From Ignelater luminosus (taxonomy: Eukaryota > Arthropoda > Insecta > Coleoptera > Elateridae), in contig VTPC01006091.1 in assembly GCA_011009095.1 (NCBI GenBank), positions 1-64,000 on the forward strand: a DNA stretch of 64,000 nt. Reading direction: 5' to 3'. Within the stretch, counting starts at the first letter, position 1; every line of letters begins with the position of its first letter. The position numbers and the translations under genes were made by a program. Shown here one piece after another: positions 55,228-64,000 of the stretch. The notes under the pieces are model-generated. The model was not told where the DNA came from. It did not search any database and saw nothing but the letters and a program-made list of their open reading frames with translations.

Positions 55228-56311
55228 CATAAAGTGCCGGGAACGTTCGGATTCGCGCCAGTCCTGCCTCGAGTGCGAAGCGAGGCAGTCGACCCGATCT
55301 CCAGCGCGAGTGTAGTGCATCGGCGACGAATATTACGGGCTCAACCAACAGCGCGGTAGTCGGGGGCTACCGCCATCCCACCCTCCAGAGTCTGTGTATT
55401 GGGGGGGCACAGACCTGACCCAATTTCCACCACCAACGGGGCGACTTGAGGTCGCACTGCTGCATCATCCCACCGACCGTCGGTCTTCAAGAATTGGGGA
55501 GCTTGAGGGCCGCGACCGCCACATATCCAACCCAACCCAAGATGCAGTAGATGGATCAACGGCCGCTCCACCACCAACCGGTGCCTGCGTAGGGGTGCGT
55601 AGGCCCGGCCACCATCATCCACTCATCTCAGCCTCTTCCGACCGGCCCGAGTAGCTACCGGGCCGCGACCAACCCAATTCATTTTCCCACCCAAACCCTT
55701 GAGCCCGAGGCTCCTCAAGGTACCAATTCCACTGCGCCCGGAAATTCGTCGCCTATCCGCTACACTTCCCGCCAATAATTCCCAGCACACCACACCCATC
55801 CCAACTCCTCCACGCCGCATTCCGTAATCACCCGCCACACTGTTCTCACTAGGGTTTTCCGTGGTTTCCCTAGTGGTGAAGGCAAATGCCGGAACAGTTT
55901 CTGTACTAGCCCACGGCACACTATGCACACCTAGACACCCACACATTACCACTCCAACACATACACACTCTCACACCCCTCACTACACAATACCAACACC
56001 GTTCTGAAAAGAACCGCCGCTTCGTGTCACACAATCGTCGTCACTGTGTGATGGCTCGCTGGCTGTCCTTGGGCATTCCGCCTGAACATTGGTCATCGAC
56101 ATCGGCGGGGATTCTGGAGGACCCTGCTTCCGGCCTGCTCCACCGTCGCCACCAGAACATCATCGCCGTTGACCGGCATGCGGACTGCTTGGTGCCTGAC
56201 ATGTTGGGGAGTACCCATTTTTTCCAAAACCACCAGCCATACAGGACTTAAGTTTCTTAAATGGCAGCCACCTACGGTGGCATTTTTTGATTGATTCGTC
56301 GTGATGGAAAG
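55228..56311 (+). mobile_element. GC-rich 1.08-kb insertion with 11-bp target duplication (probable non-autonomous retroelement)
   Basis: GTGATGGAAAG occurs at 55217-55227 and again at 56301-56311 and brackets a block whose G+C content far exceeds everything around it. The right end has GCCACC TAC GGTGGC (hairpin) then a T run and GATTGATT, a short-repeat tail typical of some non-LTR 3' ends. No reverse transcriptase is encoded. Frames on both strands are open but Pro/Arg/Gly-rich and match nothing I know (for example MARWLSLGIPPEHWSST). An 11-bp duplication plus tail suggests target-primed retrotransposition of a short, non-autonomous element. An exapted 5' UTR fragment is the alternative. 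Confidence 0.55.
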
Positions 56312-57521
56312 AAAAAGCGGGAGTACAAGTGCAAAGAGAATGAAAGGATATCGCGAAAAACGAAAACGGGAAGATTTAAACAAGACAACCCGAATATAAA
56401 ATTGGGATTTTCAGAATTTTGTAGTCTTTGACCAGACAATGTTTTACTATTAAAAGATACGCCGTCAGAGCAATGTAAATGTAAAATTCACAAAAACTTT
56501 GTAATGAAACTCAAACGACTTAAAATAACTTATTTACAAAAGTTTTGGGACGATATATTGTGTAATGTATCGTTGAATTCATGTTGTTGGAAAAACATTT
56601 GTGGTGTGTGCTGTAATTTAAAGAACATGAATGAACCAAACGTTATGTCGCAAGTTGCTATTTGGAAAGAATGGGTTAAAGCCGATGACAAAAAATATAG
56701 GCTGATTATACATGAAACAAGCACAGGAGAGTTGTTTGAGAAGGTCAAAGAAGATTTCATCGAATTTCTTCATCATGTTTCTATTAAAAGGATTCAAAGT
56801 GATGCATTCTTAAATGACAAAAACAATCTGTTAGAATCTTACAAATAGATTTTGCAATGTCGTATTCCTGCGAATACCAGAACGAAGTCCAGAGTGCATT
56901 ATGCGCAAGATCAAGTGTAACTTTATTTACCGCTGCAAGTTTCTTTAACAATGAATGTAAGTCATATGTAATTTGTTCTGATTGTCATCGCAAAGATAAA
57001 GACACAGTGTTTGTGTTTGTAAACCATATTTATGACTTAATCATGGCCAACTGTAGTGATTCTCGTATAAATGGAGCGATGAACCATCTTCAGAATTTAA
57101 AAACAAATTTATGGTAAGACTTCTTCAGTATCTATCCAAGAAACACAATAAATCATTTTGGTGGAAATACTTTGCTACCTCACATGGCAAAGGAGTCGTT
57201 GATGGAATTGACGGCAATTTGAAACAATTAGTCAAACAAAAGACGATGTCTTAAGGTGGAGGTGTGATTGTCCAATCTGCACAAGATTTTGCAAATTTGG
57301 CTGCCATTTTAGTTCCTAGTGCAAAAGCCATTTACATTTCAGAAGCTGAAATTAATTCAGAGGTCGCAGCTAAAAAACCATGGACAGACACTGAAACGAT
57401 AAGCGACATATCACGTTTTCATCTTTTGAAATGTAATTCGAATGAAATACGAGAAAAAAGACATTCTTTGGAGACTGAATTAACAGTTTTTCATCTAAAA
57501 CGCAGTTTCTGTAGTTTTTGA
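56303..57521 (+). pseudogene. transposase-like protein of the GGGGCATTCCA element, degraded
   Basis: The start ATGGAAAGAAAAAGC (56304) gives RMKGYREKRKRED, a basic N-terminus. The body at 56504-56848 includes VSQ..IWKEWVKADDKKYRL and KEDFIEFLHHV. After frame changes near 56850 and 57050 the likely catalytic part follows: WSDEPSSEFKNKFMVRLLQ, then FWWKYFATSHGKGVVDGIDG, then a TAA, and a tail ISEAEINSE from 57264. The S-D-x-x-S-S-x-F-K-N and A-T-S-H-G-K-G-x-x-D-G-I patterns recur in uncharacterised transposase-like proteins of arthropods and fish. The first is a good candidate for a catalytic Asp site. At least two frame shifts and several stops make it inactive. Confidence 0.65.
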
Positions 57522-57928
57522 TTTTGTACTAGTCGAGCACGTGACATACTTGTCGGATACGTGACGCGTCATCATTTCTTTATTTTTCTAATTAATTGTA
57601 TATGTATCAGATTTCTGTTTTTTTTTGGGTAATACTAAAAGAGTTGCTTTCTTATAATAAAATTACTATTACTTCTTAAATGCGCCATCTATCCTTTTAT
57701 TTAGAAATATATTTTTAAGTGATTCAAAATAAGCAATACCTGGCTGTAGCGCTTTGAATGTAGAAAAATGACTTCAAATGTCGGATACGTGACAATGGAA
57801 TGTCCCATCAGCGGTGTAACGTTAACCAAGGTGTAAGGGCGTCCATGTAAGGCGTATACAGGTAAAGGACATCTACGTCACTATGTTACGAAAACTGAGT
57901 GTGTATGATTGTCCAGCTAAGTAGTATC

Positions 57929-58160
57929 GATAAGTTGCGGTCTAGTATTCGCGATTCAAATTATTTTACCGCTTTATTTTGTGACGTCACGAAAAGGATA
58001 AAACCTAACACAATCCAACCTCTTTGGTTGTCGCTATCGCCTCTAGCGACCCATGCGAAGCGATTGTTTATCTCATTGGTTTGTTTGATTTTATCCTTTT
58101 TGTGACGTCACAAAATTACAGCGGTAAAACAAGTTTGAATCGCGAATACGGACAACTTTA
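57929..58160. mobile_element. fold-back MITE with TGACGTCA motifs
   Basis: The left arm (GTATTCGCGATTCAAA..., TTTTGTGACGTCACGAAAAG, 57945 onward) and right arm (...TTTTTGTGACGTCACAAAAT, GTTTGAATCGCGAATAC to 58149) are complementary. The spacer of about 90 bp is non-coding. Confidence 0.75.
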
Positions 58161-60998
58161 CTACGCCATCAACTAAGTGATACCGCTCCTTGATTATGAA
58201 TTCCAATGAAGACATACCCCATGCAACAACATTACAATCCTTTAAAACCAATGATTTTTGTCATGCCGGATGGTTACGTTCTCAAGAAACACGGAGTTTA
58301 CGTTGCAAATATAGATAATAACCATGCGCAGATATTAAAATCTATCATGATCGATGATACCGGTCTCCAGTCCTTTCTTCAAGATACGTAAACACATGCT
58401 GTTGGTTGGTTGTTGATAGTCAAACGCTTGGTCTTGAAAATTTGGTAACTCTTCCCAGACTGACACGATGGAAGGTCTTACCAAAATCACAGCCGGCGTC
58501 GATAATGCCCCGTGGTGCATCCAGCATCTTTTGTAAATACTTCGAAAATAGAGAGGGACAATATGTTTACTGTCGCCACACTAGCGAGCCCAACCTCATC
58601 ATGGTGCTAATGCCATTACTCTTTACCGACGGTGAATTGTATGAAGTTTATTTAGGGTACTTTCCAAACCAAAACGATGAAAGAAGCATTATTGTACTTG
58701 CAAGTCAGGAGCTTGTTCTGTTGTGGTATTTTGTGTTTGTTGTCTACATGGATTCCGTTCCATTCCCATTCCCCAACATTTGTTTATCGACTCAGGATGC
58801 TTTGATTATTCTTGTACAGTTCTCTCTGTAGTAAGAGAGTTAAAGTCGTTTCTTGGGCGTCCTAGTAACAGCTGATTTATTATTTATAAAACACCACTAC
58901 ATTGCAGGTGGGTATGTTTTATTTACAAAAATACCGATATTTATGCACTAATAAAGTCTTGATGCCAATTCATAACGAGTAGAGTATGTTAAAAATTCTT
59001 AACTTTGAAGGCAAAAATACATACAAAATAGGGCGAGTTCTTTTAAATTTCTTGTCTTAGCTTGTTACTCCTACTTTCGATTGCCCAATGAGAAATTGTG
59101 AGACCACTTCGAATTGCTAAAGACAAATTTTCCTGCTCCTTTACGTAACAATTATCGTGCGAAATCTGTATCGTTCGCGCATCACGAACTTTTTCTGAAT
59201 TTCTTGTGGGAACCATGGTCGCGAAGTACGTTTCTTTTTGTAACGAGGTGTATTTCGTTTAGTTATTGTTCACATTTCATTAAAAAAATGAAATTGATTT
59301 TAGATCGTTGATATCTTTACAATTAGTGATGCTGTAGCTCGTCCACAGATCTTTGTAAAATTTATTTATAATTATCAAGTGATCGTAATGTGAAATGTAA
59401 CAAATTGCAAAATACTTTTAGAAATTAATCTAACCATGAAATAATACACCTTACTATTAATCTCGATGTTAACTGTATAAGATTGTGGCCAAACAATCTA
59501 GAACAAGCAATGTTTAGTTACAGAGAAAGAAGCGTCTAGAATAAAATGTTATAAAGTAGGTGTACCATTTGTTTTAATGAAGCTGCAAAATTATTCTTAG
59601 ATTTAGAACTGAGATAATAGAACGAAAACTCCTGGGAAATATAGCAAACGTTTTGCGTAAATGGAAGGTAATATCATATCCAGTTTTAGGATTTAAATTA
59701 GCGTTGAGCTCTGTAGTGTGGCAGATGACGCTTATTGATCGTTGAGCTTACTAGATGAGCATGGGATTGAATAATAATTGTGGATACACTACCAATGCTT
59801 AACTACCCATTCGGGTATAAAATGATGACGATTTACTAGAAATAAATGTAATAATCTAAGTAATATTCTTTCTTTAATATCTAAGGGTCGGAGTAGATTA
59901 AAAATTCTAATGGAATTAATAGTAGGTACACTACCGACTAAAAGTACATATTCAGCAATCAGAATTTTATGCTCATATTCTAGAAGCTCTTCTTCGAAGA
60001 ATTTGTCTAAATTCAGCTATTCTCGAGAAAATTAAGTTTTTTTTTGTAAATCTAATAATTTACTATTGCAGACACTACAGTCACAGGGTATCCGAAATAT
60101 TAATAACATTGAAACATACAATTTTTCAATTTTTTATCGCTAATAGCTTTTCTATACCTGTTTCAAATCTTCCTAGGGTGCTTTTAGTTTTAGAGATACA
60201 CGGTGTGACATCGAGTCGAAAGTTACTGATGGCAACTACTTTTCTTTAAATATCTCTTCGGGGATAAAGAGTTGTATTTCCAAATGCTGTTTGAGATAAT
60301 AATTTAGGGTAATAAATACATAAAAAGCTGTGACAAAAACTGCTACTTTTGGTACAGGTGTACAAAAAAGATTTTATTGTCTTACTACCACGTGGCACAC
60401 CATCCACACGAGAAAAGCATCAAAAACTCGACAGATTCTGATATCTTTACCACGATCTCAGTTTTAAAGAACGGGATACCATAACTTTGTAGTTGAATAA
60501 AACAAAACCTAATTTTTATAGTTACTTATGCGATGTATGCCCGCGTATAGTCTCCAATACAGAACTGCCTACACACAAAATGGTATTGCATTTTTAATTA
60601 TTTAACATTTCGATACATTTATTGTAAAACATAATAATTAGTACTTATATACTGGATGGAGAATTGGTTCACACACCATTAAAGAGCTTTTCAATGTTCA
60701 ATTATACAGTGAGGTCCAAATGTAACGGATAAATTAATTTTGTATGTTAATAAACGTGCAAACGAAAAATCCTGAAACACGTCAATTCTTAAATTTAAAA
60801 TGACATTTTCTGAAGCTAAAAAACTACCCCCTACTTCAACTCCCTTCCAAGAGGCAGCAACACCCCATTTTATTTAAATTGCATGAAGGGTCATGTGATA
60901 CCTTGTTTCAAAGAGCATTTAATTGCCTATTTAGCAATGTAAATTTTTTTAGATTTCGTTCATTCATTTACAAGAAAATTTAAGATTCTTGGAAGACT

Positions 60999-63240
60999 TG
61001 TTTAGTTTATCTCGACGATATTATTGTGATTGGTCGAACGTTTGAGAAACATGTGAAGAACTTGGAAGATGTGTTTCTGAGATTACGTGGAGCAAATCTG
61101 CAGTTGAGTCCAAAGAAGTGCAACCTGTTCCAGAAAGAAGTCAGCTATCTTGGTCACCTGATATCCGAAGATGGAGTAGCGGCTGATCCTCATAAGATTT
61201 GTACGGTCCAAGAATGGCCCCTCCTAAAAGATAAACACGAGCTTCAAAGTTTTCTGGGTTTGTGTACTTACTATCGGCGATTCGTCCGTGGGTTTGCAGA
61301 TATTGCGAAGCCTTTGATAAGATTGACAGAGGAAGATAGAGATTTTCAATGAGACGCCGATTGAGAACGAGCTTTTAACAGTCTTAAACAAACTTTAGTG
61401 ACAGCTCCGATCTTAAGCGATCCCAAACTGAACGAGCAATTTGTGCTGGACGTAGATGCTAGCAATGTCGGAATAGGTGGCGTTCAGTCCCAAGTTCAAG
61501 TTGGGCAAGATAAGGTTATCGGCTATTTTAGCAAGGTTCTGTCCAAGCCGAAGCGTAACTACTGTGTGGCCCATAGAAAATTGCTTGCAGTCGTAAAGTT
61601 TACCGAGCATTTCCATCAGTACCTCTATGGCCGAAACTTCCTATTGAGAACCGATCATCCCGCACTCCAATGGTTGCTGAAGTTCCTGAAGGTCAAGTAG
61701 CGAGATGACTCGAAAGGTTGCAAAAATATAATTTCGAGACCGAACATCGAGCTGGGCGTAGCCATCGCAACGCTGACGCCTTATCTAGAAGGCCGTGCCC
61801 CGACGATTGCAAACACTGCTCGCGAATCGAAACTAAGCAAGGTGAATATCAAGTACAATGCACCACAGTTGTTGATGATCATTGGGAGCCCGAAGAAATT
61901 CAAAAAGACCAAGAAAGTAATCCTCAGTTACGCTTGGTATGGGAATGGAAGACAGAGGATCATAGACCGGCGTGGGAAGAAATATCCCGATATGGCTCGA
62001 TTGTGAAAGCGTACTGGGCACAGTGGGACTCACTGAGGGTTCAAGATGATATCCTAAATAAAGTCTTAGAAAACGAAGAAGGAACCAAAATAAAAATGCC
62101 ATTAGTAATTTCCAAAAACAGGGTTCCTGAAGTGTGGCGACAATTGCATGATGGGCAATCGGGAGGCCACCTGGGAGTTAAGAAAACACTGGCGAAGATT
62201 CGGGAATGGTTTTATTGGATAAACTGCAAGGAAGACGTCAGAGAATGGTGCAGACGGTGCAAAGTTTGTGCAACTAGTAATGGGCCACCTGGTAGGAAGA
62301 AAGCCTCAATGCGACAGTCTAACGTCGGTACTCCATTCGAAAGAATCGCCATAGACATTGCGGGTCCATTCCCAGAGACAGACGCGGGAAATAAACATAT
62401 TTTGGTGGAAATGAACTATTTTAGTAAATGGATAGAGGCATACGCTGTACCAAACCAAGAAGCGGCTACGGTTGCTGACGTGCTGGTGAAAGAACTCTAG
62501 CCGTTTTGGTGTCCCACTGAAATTACATTCCAACCAGGACAGGAACTTTGCGTCGGCACTATTCCAAAAGTTGTGCCAATCATTGGGTATCCAAAAAACG
62601 AGAACTACACCGTTACACCCGCAGTCGGACGGAATGGTGGAGCGAATGAATAAAGCGATGGCGAACTACTAGTCGAAGGGGATGTCCGAGAATCAGCGCG
62701 ATTGAGACCAATACCTGTATCTGTTTCTAATGGCAAACCGCTCGGCTGTACAAGAAACAACTGACCAAATTCCAGTTGCAGTGTTGTTCGGACGCAAAAT
62801 TTAGTTACCATGTGATTTACAGTTTGGATTCAAATCCAATGAAAATGACGTGGTCGGTGATGATTACGTTGATAACCTTCGTAAGGAGTTAAACTCCATT
62901 TATGAAAACGTCCGTTGCAATATTCAGATGGCCAGTGATAAGAGGACAAGCAGGAGGGTTTCAACCCGGAGATCTAGTTTGGCTCTATCGTCCCCAAAGA
63001 CGAAGAAGCTTGTCTCCGAAGCTGCAAAAAGCATGGGAAGGGCCCTACAAGGTCATTGAACAAATAAATGATTTGATATACCGTATCAGAAAACCACCAT
63101 GGGAAAGATGATGGTTGTGCACACCAACCGGTTGGCTCCGTATGCCGGCGAAAATGAAGTCTATGTAGAAGAACCAGAGGCCGAAATACAATGCGCAGAT
63201 GTTCTAGCGATTGAAGATCGAAGACTTTATGGCATTTTAC
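60999..63240 (+). pseudogene. 5'-truncated Ty3/gypsy retrotransposon pol (RT end, RNase H, integrase)
   Basis: The remnant begins exactly at the RT active-site motif (CLVYLDDIIVIG, 60999). It continues through the RT thumb (LSPKKCNLFQKEVSYLGH, LGLCTYYRRF), RNase H (FVLDVDASNVGIGG, LLRTDHPALQWLL), the integrase zinc-binding part (GGHLGVKKTLAKIREWFYW, CRRCKVCA), the integrase core (FERIAIDIAGPFPETDAGN; later HPQSDGMVERMNK) and a GPY/F module (AWEGPYKVIEQINDLIYRI, HTNRLAPYAG). Damage: TGA at 61350 and 61371, frame changes near 61700 and 62500, and a stop near 62800. No gag, protease, env or LTR was found. Higher GC than its flanks fits its foreign origin. Confidence 0.93.
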
Positions 63241-63326
63241 TCAAATGGTAGGAAAGCTCGTTTTGGTATTGTTCATGAGCAACAAAGAAACCTGTTTGAA
63301 TTCCGGAAGAATACTCTCTGCAAGCC

Positions 63327-63478
63327 GAATTAATAGATAAGCAACCCGGCTTACAAAACTCAAACTGTCATTCTACCACAGCCATATACGACCCATAATC
63401 ATCGTGAATGCTGGGTCGTATATGGCTGTGGAAGAATGACAGTTTGGTTATTGTACCGGGCTGTTTATCTATCTTGTA
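63327..63478. repeat. long hairpin made of two inverted ends of repeat family R1
   Basis: 63362-63395 (AACTGTCATTCTACCACAGCC then ATATACGACCCA) is the near-perfect reverse complement of 63412-63446 (TGGGTCGTATATGGCTGTGG then AAGAATGACAGTTT). The match continues outward as AATAGATAAGC..CCCGG / CCGGGCTGTTTATCTAT. The gap is only about 16 nt. Confidence 0.8.
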
Positions 63479-63757
63479 AAATCTTATTGAAGCTTAATGT
63501 GCTTTAAGGTTATGATTTTATGACAGTTTAGCCTCACGCTGTTGTCTTTTTTTGTAACTCTGTAAATATAAGGAAAACGATTTCTCTTTAACAAAACAAA
63601 ACTAATCCATAGTAAACGTTTATGCAAAATGCTTGATCGTTCAACAACGCCAAATGTAGCTCCAGGTAGGTACGACAATTTTCAAAAAAAAAAAAAAACA
63701 CTCCCAACCTAACAAAATGAAAGCATGGCCTGTTACGACCCAGAAACATCGTGAACG
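63396..63757. mobile_element. non-autonomous repeat family R1, second long copy
   Basis: Same order of blocks as 37513-37996, ending in CCCAGAAACATCGTGAACGG. The left end is rearranged into the hairpin described at 63327-63478. Adjoins the 3' side of the gypsy remnant. Confidence 0.75.
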
Positions 63758-64000
63758 GAGTGTATTAAGTCGCCATAGTTACGATTAAAAGACATAAAAA
63801 AACTGCTTATTTTTGCTTCCTAAAAATAAAATCTTTATTTCTGCATTTATAACCAAGCCGTACTTCATGAACCTTACTTGCTGTTTGTTGAAAAGTAAAT
63901 TATTTCCATCTAATTTCCTTTTTCATTTAAAGAGGGCATTGTGCTAATAATTTTTTATTAGCTTTCATGAAGAACAGAAAAATTGAATAAAGTTAAGCTG
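63758..64000. other. AT-rich sequence to window end, nothing recognised
   Basis: No frame or repeat could be supported. Confidence 0.4.

Larger units (their letters stand above)
54605..57806 (+). mobile_element. DNA transposon with GGGGCATTCCA ends and ATCA duplication (possibly Sola-like)
   Basis: Ends GGGGCATTCCA (54605) and TGGAATGTCCC (to 57806) are inverted with one mismatch and flanked by ATCA at 54601-54604 and 57807-57810. The motif GTCGGATACGTGAC occurs near both ends in the same direction (55103, 57552, 57780) with a variant GTCGGGAACGTGAC at 54965, as expected of repeated transposase-binding sites. The transposase remnant and an inserted GC-rich element (55228-56311) lie inside. 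Four-bp duplications are known for Sola elements, and the transposase style fits loosely. The superfamily is not certain. Confidence 0.7.
46795..64000 (+). other. probable giant dynein intron, transposon-rich
   Basis: From 46795 to the end of the window I find no sequence resembling the next DNAH1 segment on the plus strand. What is found is transposon sequence, listed separately. Stretches with nothing recognised: 46830-47180, 47250-48040, 49800-51050, 51650-52130, 52700-53880, 53950-54600, 58170-60990. A few of these carry CAGGGTATCC or CAGTGAGGTCC MITE-like ends (60073, 60705). If another gene lies here it is not recognisable by eye. Confidence 0.5.

Noticed and set aside
55341-55952. Overlapping GC-rich open frames of about 90-110 codons on both strands
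   Set aside because: Lack of stops follows from high GC content. The peptides are low-complexity Pro/Arg/Gly with no family features, so they are not called as genes.
58206-58831. Pair of plus-strand frames (61 and 141 codons)
   Set aside because: Some coding-like texture, but no recognisable motif, no splice consistency with each other and no match to the dynein gene.

Overview
The window looks like AT-rich insect nuclear DNA. Small phase-consistent exons with GT/AG boundaries are scattered in TE-filled introns, and many Tc1/mariner-type elements and MITEs have TA target duplications. Protein matches are to animal genes. A beetle is plausible from the transposon types, but I cannot prove the order from sequence alone.

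Three protein-coding genes are clear. (1) Syndapin/PACSIN (+), eight coding exons from 7526 to 29412, complete at 470 aa with an F-BAR domain, an NPF motif and a C-terminal SH3. (2) The U5 snRNP protein Dim1/TXNL4A (-), three exons from 40001 down to 39452, complete at 142 aa. (3) The N-terminal 457 codons of an axonemal dynein heavy chain of the DNAH1 type (+), seven exons from 40426 to 46794, divergent from Dim1 across a 424-bp shared promoter region. The rest of the dynein gene is not visible before 64000, so its next intron seems to exceed 17 kb. Two weaker gene candidates lie on the minus strand: a 95-codon terminal exon of an unidentified, possibly decayed gene (2732-3020) and a gustatory-receptor-like remnant (30666-31460).

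The remainder is a record of transposition. Region by region: 1-7.4 kb holds the unknown minus-strand gene and a decayed hAT (ZMYM1-like) element with a duplicated tail; 7.5-29.4 kb is syndapin, whose introns hold a mariner fragment, a pogo-like end, a MITE inserted into the centre of another palindromic MITE, and a 1296-bp DD37E element with perfect 29-bp TIRs; 29.4-39.4 kb holds the receptor remnant, a 981-bp fold-back element, a Tc1-derived MITE nested in another element, and a repeat family; 39.4-46.8 kb is the Dim1/DNAH1 pair with MITEs in the dynein intron; 46.8-64 kb (probably a dynein intron) holds a second DD37E fragment, a second copy of the Tc1 MITE, a roughly 3.2-kb element with 4-bp target duplications that was split at its transposase start codon by a GC-rich 1.08-kb insertion, and a 5'-truncated Ty3/gypsy pol.

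No CRISPR array or rRNA gene was seen, and I could not support any tRNA. The candidates for something undescribed are mobile-element structures: the nested palindromic MITEs, the split element with repeated subterminal GTCGGATACGTGAC sites and its GC-rich passenger, and the multi-copy internally deleted Tc1 MITE.
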